Positions 1 through 10,416 of a DNA stretch of 64,000 bases are shown here, one piece after another; positions within the stretch are counted from its first letter, which is position 1; each line of letters begins with the position of its first letter. Source of the DNA: Adenophora triphylla var. japonica. Its lineage: Eukaryota > Streptophyta > Magnoliopsida > Asterales > Campanulaceae. The notes beneath the pieces were generated by a model. The model saw nothing but the letters and a program-made list of their open reading frames with translations, did no database searches and was not told the origin of the DNA. The position numbers and the translations under genes were made by a program. The DNA is taken from assembly GCA_022495995.1 (NCBI GenBank), contig JAFEMH010007502.1, positions 1 to 64,000 of the forward strand. The letters run 5' to 3'.

Positions 1-10
1 TTTCCATGAC

Positions 11-780
11 ATGATTCACAAAGAAATCGAAGTATATGTCGACGACATGATGCATCTGCCACTCCAAGGGATCGGGCATGCGGCAATACATGACAAGATC
101 TCGAGGAAGTTCCTTCAAATGTGACTGCTGTGAAAAACACTCCATGAGGTTGAACCCGGCAAAGTGCACCTTCGGCGTCAAGCGGCAAGGTACCGGGGTA
201 CATGGTTACGTAAAGAGGTATCGAAGCCAATCCCGTGAAAATCAAGGCCATCATACGATATGAAGCCGCCTCAAATCTAAACAAGTATAAAGAGCTTCTA
301 CGGGAGACTTCAAAGAGCATCAGCCGCTTCATCAAATCCGCTTGACATCTTTCTCCTTCCTGCGAGCCCATGTTCAAACCGATGAAAAAAGAATGCCGAA
401 CATCAAATGGAACTCAGTGCAAACAATGACGGCTTTCGAGAAGATCAAGACCCTACTTGGTTAATCCCTCCACTCCTATGCCCGCCACATGAAGACAAGC
501 CACTACTCCCCGTATCTCGACGATGCAATGTACATCGTCCTATCGGAGCCATGCCGGCACAAGAGCACAGAAGATATTCCAAGGTTGAGCATGCAATCTA
601 CTTCGTAAGCCGCAGAAGCTTCAGCAGTGAAGCTGAACCCGCCTACTCAAAGATCTGTCGGGAAAACTTTGTACCGCCTTGGTATGGGTAGTCGGGAAAT
701 CAAACACTACATGCGGCCGCATTCTTCGCACTCCCCGGTCTCCAAAGCTGGGACCCCGTCCGATATCTCTTTGACAAGCC
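11..780 (+). pseudogene. Element B reverse transcriptase end and RNase H remnant
   Basis: The frame from base 11 reads the RT catalytic box VYVDDMM, then the RT continuation LNPAKCTFGV (about 148-177) and a degraded 'RGIEANPVKIKAII'-like stretch to about 260. Pieces of the retroviral-type RNase H follow in shifting frames: PLLCPPHEDKPLLP near 470, a YFVSRRSFSSEAEP-like stretch near 600 and KHYMRPHSS near 700. In intact relatives these parts form one polyprotein that copies the element's RNA into DNA. Here the frames change several times within 800 bases and stop codons interrupt them, so no functional enzyme can be made. The match to RT and RNase H is by motif order only. Confidence 0.75.
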
Positions 781-959
781 ATCTCCACTGTCACAATGCG
801 GCTAGCCAAGTGGCTCATTCTTCCCGGGCCGAGTTCGACACATCAAGTACATGGTCGAAAATCGACAAAGGGCGTAGTAATGGCGCATCGCCTTGCCGAC
901 TTCCCGAGCAAAGGGAACCTAAGGGTCCCGATCCGCAATTTCCTGGACGACGGAATCTT

Positions 960-1250
960 TTCACTTGACAACGCAAACCGCCGGCAACTCTTCTTCGATG
1001 GGGCAACAACAAGAAGGGGAATGGCATTGGAATGCTCCTTGTCGATCCCAAGGACGAGCATACTCCCATAGCCATCAAGCCGAATTTTGAAGCAACCAAC
1101 AATGCAGCTGGTAATACGAAGCCTCGTGCAAAGGTTTGGAAGCCGCCTCGAGCGCAACATCTCGTAGCCGGATGTATATGGAGACTCGCATTGATCATCA
1201 ATCAAGTATCCAACAAATGGAAGACGGTAGATTCTCGGCCTTCGTAAGTA
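960..1250 (+). pseudogene. Element B second (archaeal-like) RNase H remnant
   Basis: About 985-1,110 reads, across frames, FFDGAT, a glycine-rich stretch, LLVDPKDEHTPIAIKPNF and EATNNAA. This is the pattern of the additional RNase H found after the normal one in Tat-lineage elements: first catalytic aspartate in DGA, later glutamate in NNAEYEAL. The YEAL part that should follow NNAA is lost. The fragment supports the Tat assignment. It is too damaged to be active. Confidence 0.6.
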
Positions 1251-1559
1251 CCACGCGTACGTGGAGGGAGCTCATTGCTCGCCCAAGGACATCTCTTTTC
1301 ACTACTTGCCAAGAGACAGAACCGCTTCGCGTACGCCCGGCAACCCTAGCCTCTCTTGTCGAAATTCCCGAAGGGGAAAGCAAGAAAACCCCTCGTAATA
1401 GGCGAGACGGGAAACACCCGCCTATTCCGTGAGATCGAAAAAGAAAAAGAAACGATCGACGAACCCCGGTATAATCAAATTTACCGCACCTCCAAAGCGG
1501 AGAAGCTTCCTTCACAAATGAAGATGGAAAATACAAAGAAGGGATCAAAGCCAAAACAT

Positions 1560-2715
1560 GATGGCATTAAAACGCCCGGCATCCCATTTCGTCATTCTGG
1601 GGGTATGTTATACAAGAAGCGCTACCAAGGGCCACTCCTTCTGTGTAAACAAAGAAAAAGCCGAGCTAATGAACGAAGTTCACAACGGAACCCGCGGTCC
1701 GCACATGAACGCCCGAGCATTGACACGTATCATTCTCCGTATGGGATACTATTGGATATCAATGGAAACGCATCGCATCCAGCCGTCCGAAGCCGCGACA
1801 AATGTCAACGGTTTTCCAACCTCAATCACATCCCTCCTCACGAACTCTACCGCATGACTACGCCATGGCCTTTCGCCACATGGGGAATCGACGTCATCGG
1901 GCAAGATCACTCCTCCAGGGAGCAATGGTCACGAGTTCATTTTAGTCGCAGCCGACTACTTCACCAAATGGGTAGAAGCCGATCGTACAAGGTACCGAAT
2001 TCTAAGAAGGTGGCCGAGTTCATCCGAGAGAACATCATGTGCCGATACGGAGTGCCCAACGAGATCATCTCCGACAATGGGACTCACTTCAAGGAGATTG
2101 TGACCAACCATCGACCGAATTCGTAGTCACACGTCACAGTCTTCTCCTTACTGCACCACAAACCAATGGTGCAAGAGAGGCCCAACAAGACTCTCGCCAT
2201 GATAATCGTAAAGATGACCACCGCAGGTCGACCGGCCCAAAAGCTACATCTAGCTCCTCTCGGGATACCGAACATCGCCGTAACCGCCACAGGGAGACTC
2301 CGTTCGCACTTACCTACGGAATGGAAGCAATGTTACCCGTGGAATTGGAAATTCCATCCCTCCGAGTCCCTCTTGGAAAACGGGATCAATGAAGTCGAAT
2401 GGGCAGCCGCCACGACAAACTTGCTCTACTCGACGAGCGCAGATTGAAAGCCATGGAACACACTCGAGCCTACCAGAGCGTAATGGCACGAGCATTCGAC
2501 AAGAAAGTCAAGATCCGAGACATCGAGAAGGTGACTTGGTGCTAAAGGAAAAGCCTCCTACGCACTCAATCCTCGGAAAGTGGGAGCCTACCTCGATAGG
2601 ACCGTTCGTGGTACAAAGAATCTTCTCCGAGGAGCCATGAAGCTAGCAGATTTGGACGGAAACCACTTTCGTTAACCCCGTGAACGGAAGCAAGCTCCGC
2701 AGATACTTCGTTTGA
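1560..2715 (+). pseudogene. Element B integrase remnant and pol C-terminus
   Basis: The parts appear in normal integrase order but in several frames: a zinc-binding region (GYYW near 1,747 and DKCQRFSNL near 1,797), the first catalytic aspartate in WGIDVIG (about 1,878), VAADYFTKWVEA (about 1,946), the second aspartate in IISDNGTHFKEI (about 2,065), then TPFALTYGMEAMLPVELEIPSLRV (about 2,297-2,370) and a GPY-like end with SIGPFVV near 2,597. The polyprotein tail 'FVNPVNGSKLRRYFV' ends at a stop near 2,715. In the family this enzyme inserts the element's DNA copy. Multiple frameshifts make this copy non-functional. Confidence 0.75.
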
Positions 2716-3170
2716 GGAAGAGCACGAGTCAACTCACCTTCCCCATACACCGTCCCCGCAAATTAAGGTGCTTAAAAGAGTAATACCCAATCGGATACAT
2801 TCCCGCTAATGATCCAGTAAAAAACAGTCGCACTTCTTTTGTCTTTGTTTTTCTCAAATTCACCTAAAGTGTCGAACTACGGTGACCTGAGCCCCTTAGT
2901 CCAATTGTAAAAGGGGAACGTAGGCAGCCATCTTTGGTTCGGTCTAAAAAAAAAACCAAAAAAAAATGCAATAAGCATCAATTGCTTGTGTTTAAAAACT
3001 CTTTTCATTTAACCTACAAATTCATAACGGTTAAAACATTCTTTGATGAGTTCAAGCACGGTCAACTCTTGACTCGCTACACGCTAGCAAAACTACAATA
3101 AAACATTAATCAATTAATGTGTCTCGCAATGACAATGGGTGGATACTGGACAAAGAAGGTCAACCTAGTT
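2716..3170 (+). other. Non-coding region after element B pol, with hairpin motif
   Basis: No coding sequence was seen. The stretch holds a stem-loop at 2,877-2,923 in which CTACG pairs with CGTAG and an inner CCCCTT pairs with AAGGGG. Related hairpins recur at 12,433, 12,652 and 14,635 in the same family of elements. The rest is A-rich. Confidence 0.5.
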
Positions 3171-4660
3171 TCGCGTACTAGGTCCTTCATCCTTCTTCCT
3201 TTCCCTTTTCCCCGGCGAGTGCTTCTTCACCTTCGCAGAAATATTCCGTAGGCCTTCTACCCGGCTCGGGGACTCTTCCCGACGCCTCCGTCAATCCCGT
3301 AGCCGACAATACAGCTCCTTTCTCTAGCTCTGTCTCTCGAGCCGCCTCGCTGAGCCATCATCGCAGTTGCTTTGATTGGCCTCCCGATCAGCACTTGCCA
3401 CATAATCAGCCATGGCATCGCCGCACGATTCCTGTGGTTAGCCCTCGCTTGGTTCCTCCTCAATGTCGAGCCGTCTGTGTGATCGCACTCAACAGCTCAC
3501 TCCGTCTCCACAAGATAGCCATCTGTGTCTCCCCTATACACTCTTCGTACGCCCGTATATCGCTAAGTCGACGCACGTGCTCTCTCTCCGGTGAAAGAGA
3601 ACCCCCGACAGAAAGGACGTGTATTGCCACCACCGGGTGACCAGCAATAGCGTCGAAGGATCCTCCATCCGCAGAGATCCCACCTCAAAGGTAGAAGCAT
3701 AACTCGGGACAAGCGGTGGCATCTGCTCCACTCGCACGCCGCGTAACCAATGATGGAATATAGAAAGACGTCTGCGAGACAGGCACTCGACGATCAAATG
3801 CACCTCCCGAGCGGTCCTACAAGTCTCAGAATCTTCCAATGGGAACCTACCGTCACAAGTGATGCGTGCAAAGTTCGGCCATCCGTAGCTCCGGCAGCCC
3901 CTGATTACCCCCTATCACCGAGGACGCCGTGAGAAAGACCAAGCGCCACGGGACATTGGCACCTCGGGCATCATCTCGCCTCTCCTCAACCACATGGTCG
4001 GCATAAGCCGGGACTCCTCCCCACGTGTATCGGCTACGGTCGCCATCCCGCTTATGCCCGAGAACGTCTCGCCTAAGACCGGTGGCACGATGTCTCCTCC
4101 ACTCCCGCATCGCTCACCAGTCCAAGACATCGCTGATGGCACACACCGCAGACGTGAATGTGAATAGAGTAGCAATCACGCACGTAGCAAACGCGCCCCA
4201 CGCAAAGACGCTCCGCCCGGCTCGCCAAATCTTTCGGGCAGTCCCGAAATGTCAACGTAATCGGTATCTCAGTATCGGCATCCCGTATGCTTCTCCAATA
4301 GAGATACCCAACAAGGACACTAGCTTCTCAATCAGTGGCCATGCCACCAAGCATACGGAAGAACTAGCTGTTCCTGTCTCAGGTCCTCCCGCACGGCCCG
4401 GAAATCTTCGGATGTAGGAGTGACTTCGTTGTACGAAAAGCCGTACACATTCCTCCTTACGTCCCGTAACCGAGACGCGGCTCTCAAAAGATCCCAATCT
4501 GCATGAGCTCCTTCAAAGCCCAAACAGATTTAATCCCGTAATGACCTTCGAAAAACCTTTTGTTACGCCTCGTGTGGTTCCGTACCCACGATCGAAAGTT
4601 GTCCAAATATCGCTCTTGCATCCGAGACGATAACTTGGGAAAGGGAGCCATGTCGAAGGT
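3170..4660 (-). pseudogene. Antisense plant mobile domain (PMD) reading frame in element B
   Basis: Read on the minus strand, a likely start at 4,651 gives MAPFPKLSSRMQERYLDNF, then KSVWALKELMQIGIF and, in the next frame, DWDLLRAASRLRDVRRNVYGFSYNE...PTSEDFRAV (about 4,490-4,390). This is the pattern of the plant mobile domain (aminotransferase-like, seen in MAIN/MAIL proteins and in transposons): 'WD.LRAA...D...VF.....PT.EDF'. Downstream pieces (YGWPNFARITCDGRFPLEDSE near 3,840) continue in other frames. The frame opposes pol and lies between pol and the 3' LTR, where Tat elements are known to carry extra antisense frames. A related reading frame occurs in the CACTA element at 61,232. It is broken here. 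The function of the domain in elements is unknown. Confidence 0.6.
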
Positions 4661-4739
4661 GAAGAAAACCTTAAGAAATGGAAAAGAACTCAAATGTAAT
4701 GAGCAAAGCAATGCGCAGCTTCTTACAAATTGCAAAGCC

Positions 4740-5160
4740 GAAACCGCAATTTAAAGAATCTGGAATTCAATTTCTAGTCCGAAGGTAGGGACTCTCTCTG
4801 CAGCTTTTGACTTGGTCAACTCTGCAACAAATGGGCCTTTAAAAGTTGGAAACATTTCCAAACCATGCCCTGCTCACTCTTATGAAATCTCGCGTGCTCG
4901 CCCCGATTTCATTTAACCAATGACAATATCCCTTCCGCCCAGGGCTCGTGCAACAAGCAGCAAATAATTAAAAATTAGTGCATACATGCTTAATTTTTGA
5001 CCCGTTCAATTTTTAATGAATTTCTCCTTTTTATTTATTTTTTGATTAACCTATTTGCTTATTTGCCGAAAATAACCGAAGGTGATCACGTAATAAATAT
5101 GCTGGCATGTGTTCCGCCCACTGCGCCTTTTTGCAAATACATTTCAAATCAAAATTTGTT
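4740..5160. other. Non-coding spacer in element B
   Basis: AT-richer sequence upstream of the antisense PMD frame. It could hold the antisense promoter, but I see no clear TATA box in the expected position on the minus strand and no motif I can name. Confidence 0.4.
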
Positions 5161-7110
5161 CCCGACAAATACATGCATTTTGGCTAAACAAAATAGTAAA
5201 GAAAGAAAGCAAGAAAAGGGGACTACTCGGAGTCTCCGCTCGTCATCCGTACACTCGACGTACCGCTCCGCCGCCGCCGAATTCTGTCGCAAACAGAACT
5301 TCGCCGAACTCCTCCAAATAGGGAATAGGCAAAGGGCCTCCTCGAGTACGCGAAATCGAGGACTCCCCCTCTCGCGCCCGAGCGCGCAGTAAGAAGGAGC
5401 TCCAAATCCAGCCCGTTCCGCCCGCGAACCGGCCAAACCCCGCGAAGTCCTCCCCACCCGCGGGAGCGGGCGAACCCCTCGGCCTAGATGGCCCCCGATC
5501 GCGGACGTCCACGCTCCTCCGGAACCGCACCGCATGAACTCCACGAGCCTCCCGGCGTAGGCGTGACCACCCGTCCACCACCGCCTCACGGCTCATTGTA
5601 TTTGACAGTGGCTGTATACCTGCGAACCCGTGGAAAACATCGAAAGCGAACAGAGTACGTATGCATCATGTGCGTAATGCTACTATCAAATGCGTAAAAT
5701 CGTAAAAGATGCTCACCGAAGCATTGGGGTCCGCCTCGTATCGTGGTCTCGGCTCCGCCGGAGCGGGATCAAGCTGAAAGTCGCTGCGCGCGCCTGGTCC
5801 CGGCCCCTCGTACGCTAGCCTAGCTCGCGGGACAGAAAATGTCGAGGACCTCCTGTGGACCTCGCCTCCCTATGCCGCACCCGCGGGCTCCTCACCTCAT
5901 CCTCAAGAAAACATCATAAGCGGCCCCCGCTATGACGTACTCGAAGTACACACCCCGAAGGCATCCTCTCTCCAAATTCATCCATCGGCATCTCCCTGGA
6001 TGCCGCATGTACGCAGGAGGATCCACCGGCACCAATGGAAGAGACCCCGCCTATGCCGACGGTCACTCCTCTCCCCAAATACATGGCGTCACAAAGAAGT
6101 CCCACCAGAGCTTCCGCGCCGTGTAGTCTCGCCGGCACCCGCACCGCGACATGATCAAACTCGCTCCACTGTGTCAGCCGGATCCTCTCGTAGAACTCCA
6201 AGTTCAGCCGCGAGATATCTCCTCGTATGACACTCGAGTGCCAACTCGAAGAGACCGTCCTCTTCGCCTTCTTCGCCAAACCAAAGAAGGCAGTGGGAAC
6301 AGGGACGGTACGGCTCCTTTATGTCCCAAGCTCGCGGACCGAATACCTCGTAGCACCGCACCCGCCAAGAGAATGGAAAGTTATGTCGCCTACAAAGCGT
6401 ATACATACGAGTACATAAAAGAGGCAAGAAAGAGAAAAAGCACGTAAACTTACATCCAAGACAAAGCGTGAAGCGCCTAAATGTGTGCTCCTCTCCCCGC
6501 GAGAACTCCGTCCAAAGAGTGGTAGAGCTCGCCATCCAGCCTCCCCCACGCAAACCCTCACGGCATCCAGATCCGTCGCCGACCCGAGCAGAGGGAAGTG
6601 ACAAGACGTGTCGGAAGTCGGGAACAAGTCCGCCGACAGCCGCAAACCAAAGGAACCCTCGAGCCGGACGCTCCGCGGTCATCCTCAAGGGACCCAGCCA
6701 GATAATCGGCGACACCCGCCCTCAAGTGATGCTCCATCGGCTCGTACCGAATGCCTAAGCCCCCGGCATCGGTAATATCAAACCCAGCAGCCCGCATAAC
6801 CGGCTCCGGGTATAACCATCAACCCACACCAGCCAGCGTTGCCATAAGTCGGCAACCCAGGATAGCGGCAAAATCCGTGGGAGTCACTGTCGCCTCCCCC
6901 ATCTCGAAATGGAAAGTGTGGGTCGTATCCCACTCGCACTCGCTCGCCGCGACATACATGGACTCCGCCTCGGCGTATCGGGCTGCCGCCGCCACAAAGA
7001 TCGATAAACCTGGCCTACGGCCGAGTCAATCACTACTGCCGTGGACTCCTCTCCCTCTCGAGCTACGTCCGATAAGGCCCCACAATGCTCGCACCGCCTC
7101 AAAAGCACCC
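5149..7110 (-). pseudogene. Further antisense coding-like stretches in element B, unrecognised
   Basis: Several GC-rich minus-strand frames lie end to end here: 5,589-5,149 (146 codons), 6,279-5,914 (121 codons, with QWSEFDHVAVRVPARL), 6,715-6,155 (186 codons, with LECHTRRYLAAELGVLRED) and 7,108-6,884. They are far GC-richer than the surrounding non-coding DNA and read in one direction, as expected of a decayed gene. I do not recognise a domain. They may be a second antisense gene, or the upstream half of the PMD gene. GC-rich sequence gives long frames by chance, so confidence is low. Confidence 0.3.
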
Positions 7111-7255
7111 CGACTCTTCTCGGTTGTGGGTATCAACCGCCCCCGTCCCCCGGACAAACAAGACGAAGCAACGTCAACAAAATGCAACAACGCATGTCAA
7201 AAGGATGCAATACAGATACGGTTCTCATTCATTTCCTACGTATATTCAAAATCAT

Positions 7256-7530
7256 TTCGAAAACTCCGTCGAATCCGGAACTTTCAAAACATTTCGAAAA
7301 CTCCGTCGAATCCGGAACTTTCAAAATCTTTCGAAAACTCCGTCGAATCCGGAACTTTCAAAATCATTTCGAAAACTCCGTCGAATCCGGAACTTTCAAA
7401 ATCTTTCGAAAACTCCGTCGAATCCGGAACTTTCAAAATCATTTCGAAAACTCCGTCGAATCCGGAACTTTCAAAATCATTTCGAAAACTCCGTCGAATC
7501 CGGAACTTTCAAATTCTTTCGAATATTTCG
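7256..7530. repeat. Tandem array, seven 37/38-bp units
   Basis: Seven near-identical copies of a 37- or 38-bp unit containing TTTCGAAAACTCCGTCGAAT and CCGGAACTTTCAAAAT. Each has the self-complementary TTTCGAAA. Units with and without one extra A alternate. The array lies in element B between the antisense frames and the 3' LTR. The long open frames across it arise from the repeat and are not genes. Confidence 0.9.
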
Positions 7531-7534
7531 AAAA

Positions 7535-8248
7535 TTTCGCTCCGTCCCGAATTAAAGTTACTTTAATTTTGGAAAATGCATTTAGACATGGAATTTTGCA
7601 ACCAAAATTTTTATGTCATCTACCCATGATGTCAATTGAACTACGTCCTAGTCAATTTCGACAACGATTCATAGCAAAGTCAAAAGCCCCAAATCGGGCA
7701 CCAAAATCCCTAAGTAAATCCCTAACAAATTTCTAACATTTAAAGAATGCACATTCTTAAAATTAATGGAATTTGTAGGGAACTTACTTGTCTTTCGATC
7801 CCTCCCTTGGAGTTGTGGCGGTCCCTCGCCGGATAAAACTCCGCCGGATTCAATGGAAGAGTGGTGGTTCGAATGGTCCGAACCAATCGAGTTCTTTCGT
7901 CGTCGGTCCTTCCGTGGCGAGCCATTGGTCCTCCTTCACCCTCCATAGCGATTTTCCCTCACAAATTCGAGCAAACCTTGCAATTTGGGTTGGATTTCTC
8001 TCTCTTTTCTCTCCTCTCTCGCCGGCAACAATGGAAGAAATGGCCATTTTCTTCCCCCGGCCTCGGCATTTAAAAAGTTTTACGGAAAAACGGTAAAAGT
8101 CCGACCGACTCTTACCGCACTGCATAATTTTTGCCCCTTTTGCCCCTCAGCTTTTGGCAATTCCAATTTTACCACTTTTGGCCCCCGAAAGTGTAAAATT
8201 TCCCCCAGTTAGACATTTCTAACGCCCTATCCCCCGAGGATAAATCAA
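7535..8248. other. Non-coding part of element B
   Basis: No gene was seen. Short frames exist on both strands but show no motif. The sequence moves from AT-rich to pyrimidine-rich. Confidence 0.4.
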
Positions 8249-8249
8249 A

Positions 8250-8417
8250 GTTAGTTATCACTAACGTTCGTCTCCAGACGTTAAATTCCCAGTTAGTTCT
8301 CACTAACGCTCGTCTCCAGACGTTAAATTCCCAGTTAGTTCTCACTAACGTTCGTCTCCAGACGTTAAATTCTCAGTTAGTCCTCACTAACGTTCGTCTC
8401 CTGACGTTAAATTCAGT
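8250..8417. repeat. Tandem array, four 42-bp units
   Basis: Four copies of a 42-bp unit that starts AGTTAGTTCTCACTAACG and continues CTCGTCTCCAGACGTTAAATT. Inside each, GTTAG and CTAAC form a small inverted repeat. The copies differ at a few bases. Confidence 0.9.
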
Positions 8418-8509
8418 CCAGTTGACGTTTGACATTCAAACGTTCAACCATGTCTCCGGACATTTCAGTTACGATTCCGTCTCCCGACGTTAAAATTTAA
8501 TAATGGTCC

Positions 8510-8640
8510 CCACCGATTTCAATCCTCAATCGCGACCTTTCACGGTCCGATTTCAATCCTCAATCGCGACCTTTCACGGTCCGATCTCAAACATTCAATC
8601 CCGACCTTCGCGGTCCGACCTCCACCCTCTTATCAAGACC
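8510..8640. repeat. Short tandem array, about 34-bp units
   Basis: Two to three copies of a unit reading TTTCAATCCTCAATCGCGAC followed by CTTTCACGGTCCGA. The last copy is divergent. Confidence 0.7.
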
Positions 8641-8654
8641 TTCATGGTCATCTC

Positions 8655-8970
8655 TCCCAAGAATGCAATAAGCCCGAACCCCAAGGTACGAACGCCTTGC
8701 AAACAAGTCATCTCCGCAACAAAGCAATAAGCTCCGAACCCCAAGGTACGAACGCCTTGCAACAGGTCATCTCCTAAGGCAATAATAAGCCCGAACCCCA
8801 AGGTACGAACGCCTTGCAAACAAGCCATATCTCAGCAACAGCAATAAGCCCGAACCCCAAGGTACGAACGCCTTGCAAATAGTCATCTCCGGCAACAGCA
8901 ATAAGCCCGAACCCCAAGGTAAGAACGCCTTGCAAATAGTCATCTCTGGCAACAGCAATAAGCTCGAACC
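8655..8970. repeat. Tandem array, about 55-bp units, left part (split by element A)
   Basis: About six copies of a 53-57 bp unit containing AAGCCCGAACCCCAAGGTAC and GAACGCCTTGCAAACAGTCA. CAAGG and CCTTG within each unit can pair. The array stops abruptly at 8,970, where element A begins, and resumes at 14,266 in the same phase. This shows that A inserted into a pre-existing array. Confidence 0.9.
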
Positions 8971-9182
8971 TGTAAGTACCCCAATCTGGATCACCCCCTT
9001 TCCTTGAAACACCACGGGAAACACCGCGGACTCATCAGCCTTGATCTCGGAGACCTCTCGCACTCAAAACCCTCTCAAAACCCTCTCAAAACCCCAACAA
9101 AACCAAGGGAGGAGCCTTCCCTGGGATAAAAGGGACAAAAGGACCTTTTGGGAATTTTCGAGGAAATTGGGAAAGCAATATT

Positions 9183-9435
9183 GATCCGTACGGACCTCTT
9201 TCTTGTCATAATTACCGAATCCCCTTAAAGTCCACAATATTCCCTCAAATCCCTAAGAAATGATTACCCAAATGCATGGTTGGTCCGTACGGACCTCTTT
9301 GCATGCCTTGAGTTGGTCCGTACGGACCTTCTTGCATGGGGGACATCATCATTCCGTAATATTCACCATCATTGCATTCCCTCAAATCGAGGAAATCCAA
9401 AATTCTCGGATAAACCAAGGAGGTCCGTACGGACC
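9183..9435 (+). promoter_or_regulatory. Four palindromes GGTCCGTACGGACC upstream of the TATA box
   Basis: Copies lie at 9,183-9,196 (GATCC at the left end), 9,282-9,295, 9,315-9,328 and 9,422-9,435. Each is followed by CTCTTT or TTCTT. All lie within 275 bases upstream of TATAAATA. A repeated dyad in this position looks like a binding site for a dimeric regulator, but no known factor is inferred. Confidence 0.6.
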
Positions 9436-9456
9436 TCTTTGCTCCGAAATTTTTAC

Positions 9457-9464
9457 TATAAATA
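9457..9464 (+). promoter_or_regulatory. TATA box of the element A 5' LTR
   Basis: TATAAATA followed by GAGGGCTCCCC. The same box lies at 13,329-13,336 in the 3' LTR. Transcription should start about 30 bases downstream, marking the U3/R border. Confidence 0.7.
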
Positions 9465-10398
9465 GAGGGCTCCCCCTCCTCATTTTCACACACCTCCCAC
9501 TTCTCTCTTCCTCCCTAGGCCTTCTGGCTTCCCCTCTAAGTCCTCTCGAGGCACTCCCGACCCCTTTCGGATCCTTCCGAGGCCTTCCGAGCTCCCTTGT
9601 GGTGCTCCGAAGCCTCCCCGAGCGCTCCCGAGACGCTCCCGCGCTGCCCGAGGCACTCTCGAGGTACTCGAGGCCCCTCGTGGTACTCCGAGGCCTCGCA
9701 CAGGTCTTTCCACGGTGTCCCGGCTCTTCCGAGTCAACCGACGATCCCAAACCACGCGCAGAAACTCTGCCCGAGTGACTCACTTTTGCCACCGCAACGC
9801 ACGCGAACCTCTGTCCGAGTGATCCCGACGATCCCTACGCACGCCGAACCTGCGCCCGAACGCAGCCTTACAACCTCAACTCACGCCGAAACTGCGTCCG
9901 TGCATAACCGGTCCCTCCCGAAGCAATCTCGATCCATACCGGAACGCTACTCCAACCTCAAACACTATTCTCCAGCGGAAGACAGACGCGAACCAACATT
10001 GGTAAGGCTTCCTTCCATTACTATTTCAATACATTTTCATACATAACATACAATGTAGACATCCGATACAGCATGCATTTTTAAAAGCACACACACACAC
10101 ACAACATTTAAAGGATATTAGGGGTATCCGAAAGACTCGTTTTACGAGGCTACTCGGGTGAGCTCTAATATTCTAATATTCTCTTTCCGGGGAGTCATCT
10201 GACCTCCGAACTCAAAATCTCATCACACAAAAACAGTTTAAAATTATCTTTAAACTGATGCCCTTTTTCAATGTTTTGGGCTTAATAATAAAAACGGCGT
10301 GGCGACTCTACAAAAACAAAAAACGGCGAGACAGCCGCTCCAACGCGAAAGATGCCAGATGCCGGGGCGCGAGCCTCTCGGATCCGGGTAATTTCAGT

Positions 10399-10416
10399 TG
10401 GCGACTCCGCTGGGGA
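10399..10416 (+). promoter_or_regulatory. Primer binding site of element A
   Basis: TGGCGACTCCGCTGGGGA starts three bases after the LTR's terminal CA. The TGG start pairs with a tRNA CCA end. The sequence is of the kind described for Tat/Ogre elements, usually assigned to tRNA-Arg. That tRNA identity is from memory, not from a search. Confidence 0.75.

Larger units (their letters stand above)
8971..10395 (+). repeat. 5' LTR of element A
   Basis: This 1,425-bp LTR starts TG and ends CA. U3 holds four copies of the palindrome GGTCCGTACGGACC (the first one mutated at one end), then a TATA box (TATAAATA, 9,457-9,464). Downstream are a CA microsatellite near 10,090, the small hairpin ACTCGTTTTACGAG near 10,136 and the conserved end GGCGTGGCGACTC...GGGTAATTTCA. 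Confidence 0.9.

Noticed and set aside
1356..2126. 256-codon plus-strand frame as an intact gene
   Set aside because: It covers only pieces of the integrase core in one of several alternating frames. The frame is open by chance in decayed pol.
6751..7736. Plus-strand frames of 231-271 codons with NHFENSVESGTFK repeats
   Set aside because: They are open only because of the 37/38-bp array and GC-rich flanks. There is no domain and the real coding direction nearby is minus.
8250..8970. CRISPR-like regular repeats
   Set aside because: Plant nuclear context. The units are contiguous tandem copies without unique spacers, so this is ordinary tandem repetition in an element.
9260..10046. Open frames of 130-170 codons in the element A LTR, both strands
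   Set aside because: The same frames are broken differently in the sister LTR (13,156-13,864), they overlap on both strands and they hold no domain. They come from CT/GA-rich LTR sequence.
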